DNA of 64,000 nt from Ignavibacteriales bacterium (GTDB lineage Bacteria; Bacteroidota; Ignavibacteria; Ignavibacteriales; Ignavibacteriaceae). Shown in pieces: positions 21,203-31,062 of the stretch. The notes under the pieces are model-generated. The model had not been told where the DNA came from. It saw only the letters and a list, made by a program, of their open reading frames with translations, and searched no databases. The stretch is taken from assembly GCA_016714125.1 (NCBI GenBank), contig JADJNX010000003.1, forward strand, positions 310,001-374,000. Reading direction: 5' to 3'. The position numbers and the translations under genes were made by a program. Each line of letters begins with the position of its first letter. Within the stretch, counting starts at the first letter, position 1.

Positions 21203-22044
21203 GTAATGAACCGGAGATTTTTTCAGTCGAAATTGAGTATAACGACTATCTCGAACTTGAAAAGTGCGTTAGCGTCATTGAAAATCCCTCTTTTTTCATA
21301 AAGGTTTCAAATTTTATCGGCTCGCCGATCGAAAAGTTGATCGATAAACTGCCTGAAGGAGGTCGCAATAAAGTTACAGACATTACAAACGATGCATTGT
21401 TAAAAGGCACCGAACTTGCAGTTAAAAGCCTGGAATATGTTGAATCAAACACCCAAAAAGATTCAAAAAAAATCCATAAACTTGTTGCCAGTCTTCTTGG
21501 TGGTGGTGCAGGGCTGTTTGGTTTTACTGCGCTCGCAATAGAACTCCCCCTTACAACAACCGTTATGCTCAGGTCAATTGCTGAAATCGCCAAAATGAAT
21601 GGTGAGGATATGTCCTCGCTTGAAACAAAACTGAATTGCGTTCAGGTTTTTGCATTTGGTTCAAAAAACAAGGCAGATGATGCAATGAATTCATCTTATT
21701 ATGCAATCAGAATTCTATTATCCCGAGAGATAGCAATGCTTGCCGGAAGACTTGAATCAATCCTCGCCGGTGAAATGGCATCAGGTCTCCTTGCAAAATT
21801 CCTGGGCAAAATTGCAGAACGGTTTAGTCAAAATGTGGTTATAAAATTTGTCGGACAAGCGACTCCGGTAATCGGAGCTGCCGGTGGCGCAACTATAAAT
21901 TATCTATTCACCGATTTTTATCAGGATATCGCCTCGGCACATTTTACAATCAGAAGACTTGAACGAAAATATACTCCTGAACTGATCGAAGCTGAATTCA
22001 ACAGAATTTCAGAACGATTAAAAACAGGCAAAGAAAGAAAATAA
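21199..22044 (+). CDS. EcsC family protein
   Basis: 281 residues. The pattern of a glycine-rich hydrophobic hairpin (LLGGGAGLFGFTALAIELPLT), then a stretch with SLETKLNCVQVFAFG, and a second glycine-rich segment (PVIGAAGGATINYLFTDFYQ) matches EcsC. This family is named for a Bacillus gene next to the Ecs ABC transporter, and its molecular function is unknown. It probably associates with the membrane. It is coupled by a 4-base overlap to pepA, and recG follows after 6 bases, so it belongs to the housekeeping operon. No Ecs transporter is nearby. Confidence 0.85.
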   Translation: MSNEPEIFSVEIEYNDYLELEKCVSVIENPSFFIKVSNFIGSPIEKLIDKLPEGGRNKVTDITNDALLKGTELAVKSLEYVESNTQKDSKKIHKLVASLLGGGAGLFGFTALAIELPLTTTVMLRSIAEIAKMNGEDMSSLETKLNCVQVFAFGSKNKADDAMNSSYYAIRILLSREIAMLAGRLESILAGEMASGLLAKFLGKIAERFSQNVVIKFVGQATPVIGAAGGATINYLFTDFYQDIASAHFTIRRLERKYTPELIEAEFNRISERLKTGKERK

Positions 22045-22050
22045 TCAATC

Positions 22051-24244
22051 ATGGACAGGCTTGCCTCCCCTCTGAGTGTTCTGCCACTGGTAGGTCCGGC
22101 AAGAGCCAAAGCCTTTAAATCTGCGGGTCTCGTTACCATACGAGACCTCCTCTTTTACTTCCCCTTTCGACATATCGACAGAACCACAATCCTTTCAATC
22201 GAAAAAGCTTATTCCCATGTAAAAAACGGTTATACGGGTGAACTGACCCTGATTGGTAAGGTGCAGGAGTCGAAGGTGATGAACTATGGTAAAAAGAAAA
22301 TTCTTGCCGTCAGAGTTAGCGATAAAACCGGCGAACTCGATTGTCTTTGGTTCCAGGGGAGTGAATATTTTGCAAAAACCTTTGCTGCCGGACAGGTGGT
22401 TGCACTATCAGGTAAACCAACCCTCTCCAAGCGGGGTGACTTTCAATTGGTGCATCCCGGATTTGATAGACTTACTACAGAAGAGAGTGAAAACTTCTTC
22501 AACACGGGAAAAATCATCCCTGTTTATTCCGTTAATCAGTTTTTTAAGGAAGCAAATCTTGGTGAAACAGGAATCAGACGGATTATAGATAAAGCTCTTT
22601 CTTCATATCTCAATTTTGTTGAAGAGACTCTCCCATCCGATATCCTGATTAAACATGATCTGCCGGGATTAAAAGAGACCATCGAACAGATGCATCAGCC
22701 AGATTCAATTGAGATGGTCGATAAAGCAACAATCCGCCTCAAATTTGAAGAATTTTTCTATTTCCAATTATTTGCTCTGTCAAAACGGGAAAGATATAAA
22801 CAGTCAGGTGGTGGAATTCAATTTGGGGTAAAACGTCCCTCGTGAAGAATCTTATCGATTCCCTCCCCTTCTCACTTACTAAAGCACAATTAAAAGTTTT
22901 GCATGAGATAAAACTTGACATGTTCTCCCCTTCGCCAATGATGAGGCTTTTGCAAGGCGATGTTGGCAGTGGTAAAACGGTTGTTTCATTAATTGCTATG
23001 TCTATTGCGATTGACTCCGGTTACCAGTGCGCGTTGATGGTGCCGACAGAAGTTCTTGCCTATCAGCATTTTAAGTCAATTAAAAAGATGCTTGAATCGA
23101 CTTCAAAATTTAATTCAGAACATCAAGTAAACATTGAACTCTTAACCGGAAGCACCGCAACGAAAGAACGAAAACGCATTTTTACGGCTCTTCTAGCGGG
23201 TGAGATCAATATACTAGTGGGAACACATGCACTTTTTGAAGAACAGGTTGAATTTAAGTCACTGGGATTTATAATCATTGATGAGCAACATCGTTTTGGT
23301 GTTGAGCAACGGGCACGATTGATTAAAAAATCGGGAACTCCGGATGTTCTTGTAATGACAGCAACACCCATACCCAGAACTCTATCACTCACAGTTTTTG
23401 GCGAGTTGGATGTTTCAATAATTGATGAACTACCTGCCAATAGAATTCCTGTTAAAACAGCCCTTCGAGGGGAATCTGCACTTTCAGGGATCTATCAATT
23501 CATCGAAAGTGAAGTTAAAAAAGGGAGACAGGCATTCATTGTTTTCCCTCTTGTTGAAGAATCTGAAAAACTTGATCTCAAAGCTGCAGAACAAGGCTTC
23601 AAGGAAATTTCAACCAATTATCTTCCCCGTTTAAGAGTAGCTCTTATTCACGGCAGAATGAAATGGAAAGAAAAAGAGGAGATAATGAACGGTTTTTCCG
23701 CAGGTGAGTTTGATGTCCTCGTCTCAACAACGGTTGTGGAAGTTGGTGTGGATATCCCAAATGCCTCTGTTATGTTGATCCATGATGCTCATAGATTTGG
23801 ACTTTCTCAACTTCATCAGTTACGCGGAAGGATTGGAAGGGGTGTAGAACAATCGTATTGCATCCTTGTCACAAAAGATGAAATAATGGCGACCGCATCA
23901 CGATTTAATCAAAAAGTCGAATTTTTACCTCAACAAATACTTGAAAGATTAAAATCAATAACCCGACTGAAGGCCATGGAAGAGAGTAACGACGGTTTTA
24001 AATTGTCTGAAATTGACCTTAGAATGAGGGGTCCCGGTGATATTTTTGGTAAAAACAGAGCGGAATCCCCGATTTTAAATATTGTGATATCGCAAATGAT
24101 TCAGTGATTATGTTCAAAGCAAAAGATGAAGCTCAAAAAATAATCAATGCCGATCCGGAGTTTGTTTTACCTGAAAATAGTATAATAGCAACTACACTCG
24201 AACGGGAATTACAGATTCGCGAAAATTTTTACGGAATTGGTTGA
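22051..24244 (+). CDS. recG: ATP-dependent DNA helicase RecG (two frameshifts)
   Basis: About 730 residues. RecG remodels stalled replication forks and Holliday junctions. The N-terminal wedge region includes SVLPLVGPARAKAFKSAG and an OB fold. The helicase core shows Walker A (LLQGDVGSGKTVVS), the DEAH-like box IIIDEQHRFGVEQRARL, MTATPIPRTL, and the C-terminal helicase motifs STTVVEVGVDIPNAS and QLRGRIGRG. Frames change near 22842 (before LIDSLPFSLTKAQLKVL) and near 24090. The last part, KAKDEAQKIINADPEFVLPE, is a typical RecG ending that stops at 24244. It is the last gene of the plus-strand run and meets a convergent gene 6 bases later. Confidence 0.92.
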
Positions 24245-24250
24245 TCCTTT

Positions 24251-24931
24251 CTAAGCAAAACTTTCCAAAACCCTTGGTGAAGTAAGGTGTTTAACACAAT
24301 CAGGCGCTTCACATGAATTATCTCCATAATCAACTTCCACTTTCCCGATCTTCTTTGCTACTGCAAGTGCCTTTGTATGCAGAGCCTTAGTCATTTTTCC
24401 CAAACCAAATAAAGCATAATTCATCTGATCCTTCACAAAATTCTCTTCTGATTGTATTTCTGCTTCTATCCGGTCAATTAATGCCGATGCAAATTCTTCA
24501 TTTAATGGCTTCTCTGCATTGAGTACCCCCACTATCAGAGAAAATGCGATCCTTCTTTTGATATTGTCTCTTGAGTTAAGCCATTCATAAGCAATTTCAC
24601 TTTTAATCGGCGATACGGCTAAAAATGACCCTGTATAAGCATAACTCAACATCCAGAAATCAAGATCTTTTATCTGTTCTTCAAGTCTTTCACGGGTTAG
24701 TTTTTTTGGTTCATCCACGAGAATAGAAATGATTTTCATATCATAATTTGGCATTTCCCAAAGCTCTTTTGCTAATTTCGCATCCTTTTTTATCCCTTTT
24801 GCAAACTTTCTCAACTGGGTCAATCCAATTCCATACGTTGAGATATCAGAGTACCTTAATCTCTCCCAAACTTTGATACCCCGTTCATTTTGATTTTTAT
24901 GTAACCACTCACCAATTTGATCAACTGTCAT
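24251..24931 (-). CDS. DNA alkylation repair protein (AlkD-like HEAT repeat)
   Basis: 226 residues, all helical in character. It resembles the AlkC/AlkD family of DNA glycosylases that remove alkylated bases with a solenoid of HEAT-like repeats. Recognisable parts are KELWEMPNYDMKIISILV, the tryptophan-rich LDFWMLSYAY and the conserved end VDYGDNSCEAPDCVKH. Many relatives in Bacteroidota have not been tested, so glycosylase activity is an assumption. The gene is single and intact, convergent with recG. Confidence 0.8.
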   Translation of the reverse strand: MTVDQIGEWLHKNQNERGIKVWERLRYSDISTYGIGLTQLRKFAKGIKKDAKLAKELWEMPNYDMKIISILVDEPKKLTRERLEEQIKDLDFWMLSYAYTGSFLAVSPIKSEIAYEWLNSRDNIKRRIAFSLIVGVLNAEKPLNEEFASALIDRIEAEIQSEENFVKDQMNYALFGLGKMTKALHTKALAVAKKIGKVEVDYGDNSCEAPDCVKHLTSPRVLESFA

Positions 24932-24991
24932 TTTATTCTCTTTTCATGTAATTAAAAATTCTATATTGCATATTAAAAAAAGAAGCTTGGT

Positions 24992-25466
24992 ATGAAAACG
25001 ATTTTTTTTAGCCTTACAATTACCCTCCTTTTCTTTTCCGGATGTGTAAAAGAAAACAAACCAGTTGACAACGATTTACTGGTTTTTAACACAATTGATA
25101 AAGTTTTTAAAGCTTTTGCTGACAGGGATACTCTGTCTCACGACACTCTATGGTTTAAATCGCCGGAATTGGTAGTTTTGGACTTTATGATAAAGCAGAA
25201 TTTTTGGATGGGATGAGGCAAGGCAACCATTTTGTTAATTCTGCCAGAAAGATTCAAGGAGCCCATTTTTCGATTAAATGTAAAGAAATCAGGATGTCTG
25301 CATCAAAAACCACCGCATGGTTTGCAGTTATAGCTGATCAGGAATACCAGACCCCGAAGGAGTCTTCGAAAATAATAACATCAGATACACCGGCATACTT
25401 GAGAAAAAAGGCTCCCGCTGGCTAATCGTCCAGTTCCACGGCTCTCTCCCCAAACTTGTGAATTAG
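24992..25466 (+). CDS. Small lipoprotein with SnoaL/NTF2-like domain (two frameshifts)
   Basis: About 158 residues. The signal peptide ends in a lipobox (LTITLLFFSGC), so the protein is probably anchored to a membrane by its Cys. The rest resembles the SnoaL-3/DUF4440 part of the NTF2-like fold, ending RYTGILEKKGSRWLIVQFHG. Three short frames have to be joined (changes near 25185 and 25355). The fold binds small molecules or catalyses varied reactions, so no function can be assigned. It stands alone between two minus-strand genes. Confidence 0.7.
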
Positions 25467-25581
25467 ACTCAATCTTGTGGTTATTATTACCGTTCCTTGG
25501 AATGAATTTCCCGATAAATCGGGACTATTGCTTTAGATTTCTCAAGTTCTAAAATCACTCAAGTACTCAAGTACTCGCGTA
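25466..25581. repeat. Convergent intergenic region with palindrome and short tandem-like repeats
   Basis: CCCGATAAATCGGG (25510-25523) is a perfect 6-bp inverted repeat with an AA centre. After it come repeated modules such as TCAAGTACTCAAGTACTCG and AAGTTCTAAA at about 25540-25580. The modules resemble those at 60400-60540, which also lie directly downstream of a minus-strand T9SS gene. The palindrome may act as a terminator. Confidence 0.5.
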
Positions 25582-27465
25582 CTATTTCAAAAGCACCATC
25601 TTCCCCGAAGCACTAAACTTATCTGCTGTTAATCGATAGATGTATATCCCACTTGGTAGATTTGACTCGCTGGAACTAAAAACAACTTCATGATGACCCG
25701 AATTAATCTGCTCATTAAGAAGTGTGGAAATCAATCGTCCTGTCACATCATAAATTTTTAGTGTGACAAAGCCCGATTTGGGAAGGGAAAATCTGATTTT
25801 TGTCTCAGGATTAAAGGGATTTGGAAAGTTTTGTGCCAGTTCATGTTCGGTCGGAACTGCTTGTAATTCTCCAAAAACGGGATCGTCCACTGAAGTTACA
25901 ACTACATTTGGAGAAAGTTTCCGGTTCAGAATTAACATCGATGCATCAGCTATGATATATTTGCCCGATTCTAAAAGACGATTGTCAAGTTTTAACACAG
26001 TTTTTTTGCCGGGCGTGACGTAGGCGTCACCAAGTTTTGTCCATGATTTATTGGCATTATTTCTCTGACTGACAATAGTTGAGACCGAATCACCCCCCGT
26101 ATAAATGGTATAATTTGCAAATTCGCTAAAAAGAAAGTTAGGGATCAAATAAGCGTAAACACTATACCATGCGGGCACATTCACATCAAACTGCCACTCG
26201 AAGGAAACATCCGCCGTATCTTTACTCCAATAAATTTTGGGATTAAATCCCAACACATTAACCTGTTCCCAGGATCCATTTCTAATTGTGTTTGTTGTAC
26301 TGTCTTCATTAATCACAGATGAGACCGGACGCCAGCGATTGTCACCTCTATATGGAAGTGTAGCCGGCATGCTATATAATCGCCTTAAGGTGTCTCCCAG
26401 TGCGCCACCGTTCGCCTTTAGTGCCTCATAGAAGAAGAGACTTTCGCCCTTCACGCCTTTTGCTCTGTTCTCAGGCGATCGATTCCTTTAAAAGTTGTTG
26501 GGTTATCACATAACTACCGGCTTTCGCGAGGACACCGGCAAAAAAGATATCCCTCTTTGAAGGCGATATGTAATTAAGAGCGGAACCCAACTCAAAACGA
26601 TATGATATAATGTCAGTACGGTAAAGTTGTGGGATAAAATTGTCTATAAGGGATGAGTCAACCCAGGTTTTTGAATCCTGAAGATAATTATCAAGACCCC
26701 ATGGATAAACACTTGGAGCTACGGACAGGATATAATTTTCACTTCGAGTTTTAACACTGTCTCGCCATCTTTTTAGAAAGGATGATAGTTTGTCTGCTCG
26801 CCATCTTTTCCATCCCTGATCATAAAAATTAACAGGTGGGTTCTGTCCATTGTTTTCAGATTTGTAGATTGAAACTGTAACACTATCATAACCACCCTCA
26901 ATTGGCATTGCAGGGGAGTCTGTCGTCGCCCTGGACTCCATCAACTTCATAGTTATCCAGCACTTCAGTGGTAAGTGAAATTAAAAATCCTGAACTTCAG
27001 GATTGGTGCCTGCCATCCAGTCAAAACCGTTCTTAACCAACAGTGCTCCCGAACCGTTTTTCCCCGCCCAATGTGGCCTGGCAGCAATAAGATGCCCCCC
27101 ATTGTCGGAGTAACTGCTCGAGAACCCAAACTCAAACCAGGGAATAACTTCTATCCCGTTTCTATGGGCTTCAATAATAATTTTTTTAGCGGATCTCTTC
27201 CGGCAAATTGAGGGATGATTGGCTTTTGAAAAAGTGAGTCCATTATCCGACTTGGATAAAGTGTATAGCCCTTGTTCCAGACGACCGGAAAAACAACATT
27301 AACACCAATAGATGCAAGATAATCCATCGCTGAGGCAATTTTTGTATCGTCGAATAAGACATCACTATCAACATTCGTAATCCATACTGCTCTCATCTCT
27401 TTTAAAGATTGTGAGAAGGACAGAGTTGTACTTAATATCAACAATAACAAAAATCTTTTGGTCAT
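25582..27465 (-). CDS. GHL10-type glycosyl hydrolase with golvesin-like domain and T9SS signal (three frameshifts)
   Basis: About 627 residues, read in pieces 27465-27151, about 27160-26955, 26950-26471 and 26454-25582. A signal peptide (FLLLLILSTTLSFSQ) precedes a GHL10/DUF187 TIM-barrel (MRAVWITNVDSDVL, VVWNKGYTLYPSRIM, IPWFEFGF, VDGVQGDDRLP), a family related to bacterial glycosidases. The next part (WYSVYAYLIPN, SWTKLGDAYVTPG, IIADASMLIL) looks like the golvesin C-terminal carbohydrate-associated fold. The T9SS signal AQNFPNPFNPETKIRFSLP ends it. It is a tandem paralogue of the lipoprotein just upstream, 4 bases away, and the last gene of the seven-gene operon. The substrate is unknown; a cell-wall or storage polysaccharide would fit. 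Confidence 0.82.
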
Positions 27466-27469
27466 GCAG

Positions 27470-28675
27470 CTACTTTAATAAATGGGGGAAATTTGCTTTT
27501 TCTCTGTAAATCATGTTTTTCATCAAATCGGGATATTTTTTGATCCCTTCATAAAAGAAGAACACTTCTCCTTCGATGCCAAGTTCCCTGTTGGCTTCAA
27601 CCATCTGAAGCAGGAATTCGGGTTTTGGATAATAACCACCAACTTTAATGAGAACTCCGGGGAAAAAAATATTTTTATATCCGGCAGGCAGATGGCTGGT
27701 ATAGGATTCGGTAAGAACTTTGGTGTATTCTTCTATTGTATATCTGTAGAGTTGTGGACATAATAAATCCACGTAACCCCTTCTGACCCATTCCGGCCAA
27801 TCCTGTAAATATTCTTCTTTACTCCAGGGATAGATGCTTGGTGACATGGAGACGATACAATTAGGATCAATTGCCTTCACGGTTTTATAGATTTTACCAC
27901 AAAACTCGGTCAATTTGTCAGCCCGCCATTGAACCCATTCAGGGTTTTTATTATCTTCCGGAGGAGTTTGCCCGCCATGTTCTTTTTTGTATAAATCAAC
28001 TGTGTATTCATCATATCCACCATTTGATGGAAGTGCAGGCAGTCTGTCGTCACCCTGAATGCCATCCACATCATAGTTTTTTACAACTTCTTCGATAAGA
28101 GCAAGAAGAAAATTTTGAACTTCAGGCTTAAAAGCATTCATCCACTCAAAACCATTTTTGGTGGTCAGGTTACCTGAAAAATCTTTGGATGCCCAATCCG
28201 GTTTTGCCGTTAGGAGATGTCCCCCTCCAATTTTGAATGATGAAGAGAATCCAAATTCAAACCAGGCAATAACCTTGATCTTTTTTTTATGAGCTTCTTC
28301 AATTACTTCTTGAAGAGGGTCTCTGCCTGAAATTGCAGTATCAAGCTCTATACCAAACTCATTTTTCATAACTTTGCTTGGGTAGAGTGTATAACCCTTG
28401 TTCCAAACCACGGTAAAAATTGTATTTATGCCAAGTTCACTGCAAATATTAATTGCTTCTTTGATATTCTCCCTTGATTTCAGCACATCACTGTCAACAT
28501 TAGTAAGCCAGACTCCCCGTACAGCGGAAACACCGGTCTTTTCTCTTGCAGGTGGACTTCCCGCTCCCCCGGTTGGGGACCCCGGTTGTTGTTGATCTTG
28601 GGAATTATATGTCGAACATCCTGCAAAAAGAATCATATTTAACAATAAAATTACAGGATATAAGCCTTTACTCAT
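27470..28675 (-). CDS. GHL10-type glycosyl hydrolase, lipoprotein
   Basis: 401 residues and intact. The signal peptide ends in a lipobox (LNMILFAGC) followed by a low-complexity linker rich in Gln, Gly and Pro. The hydrolase domain (about 50-400) shows VRGVWLTNVDSDVLKSREN, VVWNKGYTLYPSKVM, IAWFEFGFSSS, VDGIQGDDRLPALPSNGGYD and SPSIYPWSKEEYLQDWP. It aligns by eye along its whole length with the next gene. The acidic pair in the QGDDR motif and the Glu in WFEFGF are the likely catalytic or substrate-binding residues. It probably acts on a glycan at the periplasmic or surface side of the membrane. Its start overlaps the previous stop by one base. Confidence 0.88.
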   Translation of the reverse strand: MSKGLYPVILLLNMILFAGCSTYNSQDQQQPGSPTGGAGSPPAREKTGVSAVRGVWLTNVDSDVLKSRENIKEAINICSELGINTIFTVVWNKGYTLYPSKVMKNEFGIELDTAISGRDPLQEVIEEAHKKKIKVIAWFEFGFSSSFKIGGGHLLTAKPDWASKDFSGNLTTKNGFEWMNAFKPEVQNFLLALIEEVVKNYDVDGIQGDDRLPALPSNGGYDEYTVDLYKKEHGGQTPPEDNKNPEWVQWRADKLTEFCGKIYKTVKAIDPNCIVSMSPSIYPWSKEEYLQDWPEWVRRGYVDLLCPQLYRYTIEEYTKVLTESYTSHLPAGYKNIFFPGVLIKVGGYYPKPEFLLQMVEANRELGIEGEVFFFYEGIKKYPDLMKNMIYREKANFPHLLK

Positions 28676-29370
28676 TAAAATCTCGCTCGAAGAGTAGCCT
28701 TAAATTCAATCATTTGCATCGAGGCAACATTTTCGAAATCAAGTTTTAATGTTGACCATAATTCGCCGAGTATGTTTTTATAATTAAAAGAAACTCCAAA
28801 CCAGACAGGGTCATAGATCTGAACATCCAACTCTGCTCCAACATTAAATGTACCACTCCAATCTTCCTGGTCTAAGACAGGAACTACCAACAGCTCCTGA
28901 AGTTTATTAACTCCGGCAGTATCGAGTGCAAAAAGTGAGTCGGTATAACTCCCACGGCTGAAATTCCATTTATAAATTCCAAATCCGATATTGATTTTAC
29001 TCTCAAGGAAACTGTTTTTGAAGAAGGAATAATCTGCCTGGACCGATGCACCATAGGCTTTAAGGTCCATTTTCAGATTTTTAATTGGATATATAAATGT
29101 TTTGTTTTCGGTTCCAATTAGAATTTCCCGTTTCATTTGCATTTTGTCTTCATTAATTTTGTCGAAGACCAAATACTCGAGTTTTCCGGTCCAGGTCCAT
29201 ACCTCTGAGACATCCTTACTAAAGAATACCGATGTGCCAATCCCGGGATTAAATCTGTATGCTAACTCTCCCACAGGCATCAAGTAGGAGAAACCGGCAC
29301 CGGCCGAAAACTTACCTTGGGCAAGAATTGAGATTGAAAGAATAACAAAAACTGTAATTAATTTTTTCAT
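28675..29370 (-). CDS. Outer-membrane beta-barrel protein, unknown function
   Basis: 231 residues with a signal peptide (MKKLITVFVILSISILAQG). The rest alternates hydrophobic and polar residues and ends in an aromatic-terminated strand (FKATLRARF), as expected for a small outer-membrane beta-barrel. I do not recognise a specific family. It overlaps the following hydrolase lipoprotein by one base and follows the previous barrel gene by 7 bases, so it is part of the surface operon. Confidence 0.7.
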   Translation of the reverse strand: MKKLITVFVILSISILAQGKFSAGAGFSYLMPVGELAYRFNPGIGTSVFFSKDVSEVWTWTGKLEYLVFDKINEDKMQMKREILIGTENKTFIYPIKNLKMDLKAYGASVQADYSFFKNSFLESKINIGFGIYKWNFSRGSYTDSLFALDTAGVNKLQELLVVPVLDQEDWSGTFNVGAELDVQIYDPVWFGVSFNYKNILGELWSTLKLDFENVASMQMIEFKATLRARF

Positions 29371-29377
29371 ATAATGA

Positions 29378-30112
29378 TCAATAACTGAATGATAAACCTA
29401 ATTTGAAGTTGAGACTGTTTGAAAATGGCAGTTCTGAGTAACCCATCCCATCTGTTTCAACAAAATGTGTATAATTGAACTCACCTTTTACGCTGACGAA
29501 ATCGATTAACAGATAAGTAATATTTATCCCGCCAAGCAGCATAATTGGATTCCCCTGTTTTGAAGGGGCAAAGTTTCTGTAGCTGTAATTAAATGTGTTA
29601 TCAAGTTTGGAGAGCTTTTTTGTCCAGTTCTCTTCAACATAAAACCATCTGCTGAAGAAGAGGATTCCGGCTCCAACATAAGGTCTGATTGACAGATCAC
29701 CAATCTTTGCCTCATACCCGATTTTTAACGACACAGGGACACTATTAATACCTTGATTGGGTGTTATAACCAATGAATATTTTGCAGTGTCAGTGAGATC
29801 AGCACGGATACTTCCATAATATCTGTTATCCCAAAAATACCACTTCCATTGAGTGAGAGCTGAATCCTGGTCGATTGAATATGACTGATAGCCTGCATTT
29901 AATGTGAGGTAAAAATCGTTGAAAACTTTTATATTTACATCGATTCCACCACCAAAGCCATTTGCCTTGGAGACTGCGTACTTTAATGAACCTGCAGAAG
30001 AAAATGAGCCCGATATGTCAATCGAAGAAACTTGAGATTTCACCGGAAACGATAAAATCGTTAAAAGAGATATGACTGTTAATGTAACTTTTATATAATT
30101 TTTCATTTTCAC
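29378..30112 (-). CDS. Outer-membrane beta-barrel protein, unknown function
   Basis: 244 residues with a signal peptide (VTLTVISLLTILSFPVKSQ). Repeated beta-strand patterns such as DFYLTLNAGYQSY, VPVSLKIGYEAKIG and the ending FKLGLSFSY (C-terminal aromatic) indicate an 8- to 10-strand outer-membrane barrel similar to the OmpA-like or OMP_b-brl families. It follows the PorV-like gene by 3 bases. It could be a channel, a scaffold or an anchor for the secreted partners. Function is not recognised. Confidence 0.7.
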   Translation of the reverse strand: MKMKNYIKVTLTVISLLTILSFPVKSQVSSIDISGSFSSAGSLKYAVSKANGFGGGIDVNIKVFNDFYLTLNAGYQSYSIDQDSALTQWKWYFWDNRYYGSIRADLTDTAKYSLVITPNQGINSVPVSLKIGYEAKIGDLSIRPYVGAGILFFSRWFYVEENWTKKLSKLDNTFNYSYRNFAPSKQGNPIMLLGGINITYLLIDFVSVKGEFNYTHFVETDGMGYSELPFSNSLNFKLGLSFSY

Positions 30113-30115
30113 CGC

Positions 30116-31054
30116 CTAATAACTTAAATTAAGTGTGAAACGGAGTATGTTACCAAGTCTGGCATAATCCGCAAATGAAAAATCGACCGATACAGGTATC
30201 TTTGTTGAAGGATTAACTCCCACACCAAAACTATAAGTCTCCTCATCATAAAAGAATTTGTATCCACCTCTCAGAAATACCATATTATTCCAGACAACTT
30301 CAAGCCCGGCATTCATTCTTTCATCTCCATCGTTAGGGTGAAGTGCTTCCACAATTCCTGTTACCCGGTAATCTGATTTCATATCGCCAAGAAGTTCTGC
30401 TGCCAACCCGAGCTTTAGAATGGATGGCATCTTAAAAGGATCGTTTATGTATTTGGTTTCAACACCAAAATTCTGGATTGAAGCTCCAATTCTTAATGAT
30501 TTTAATCCGGTATAATAGAGAATCCCACCATCAAAAAGGACATTGGAAGCGGAATATCCATCAATCCCCTCTCTGACATATTTAACCGTAACTCCAAAGG
30601 AGAATTTGTCGGTGAGTTGCCTCGAATAACTTAGTCCAAGTGAAATTGCGTTTGCGGAAAAATCGCCGAGCACTTCATAAACCTTTTGACCGGTTATTTT
30701 TTTTGTTTTTGGCATCGTTCCATAATCTACAGCCAGGGCGGAAATAGCCCAAACTCCCATATCTGATTTTATTGAGTATGAAGCTGCATAGTGTTTGATA
30801 TCTGCAAGCCAGGGAGAATAGGAAGCTGAAAATGAATGATCACTTTCATTAAATCCAAGACCCGCCGGATTTGTAAACACGGAAGATGATCCAAGATCTG
30901 AGAGGGCAACGGAGGATTCACCAAGTGCCGCACTCCTGGCAGTTACCGGAATATGCAGAAAAACAAACCCCGAAGTTGCCGTTTTTTTAAAGTCCTGCGC
31001 GAATGATAATACCGTGCCGAGCAGGATAAGCGTAATTACTGTTCTGAATTTCAT
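30116..31054 (-). CDS. PorV/PorQ family outer-membrane protein
   Basis: About 312 residues. PorV is the shuttle protein that carries T9SS cargo from the translocon to the attachment complex; PorQ is a related barrel. The family start is clear: FVFLHIPVTARSAALGESSV, followed by SSSVFTNPAGLGF. The strand-rich remainder ends FTLNLSY. A GTG at 31066 would extend the protein by four residues, but the ATG at 31054 has GAGAG in front of it and begins a normal signal peptide (MKFRTVITLILLGTVLSFAQ), so I prefer it. The gene sits directly after a T9SS cargo gene, which suggests a dedicated export or anchoring role. Confidence 0.85.
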   Translation of the reverse strand: MKFRTVITLILLGTVLSFAQDFKKTATSGFVFLHIPVTARSAALGESSVALSDLGSSSVFTNPAGLGFNESDHSFSASYSPWLADIKHYAASYSIKSDMGVWAISALAVDYGTMPKTKKITGQKVYEVLGDFSANAISLGLSYSRQLTDKFSFGVTVKYVREGIDGYSASNVLFDGGILYYTGLKSLRIGASIQNFGVETKYINDPFKMPSILKLGLAAELLGDMKSDYRVTGIVEALHPNDGDERMNAGLEVVWNNMVFLRGGYKFFYDEETYSFGVGVNPSTKIPVSVDFSFADYARLGNILRFTLNLSY

Positions 31055-31062
31055 TTGCTCTC

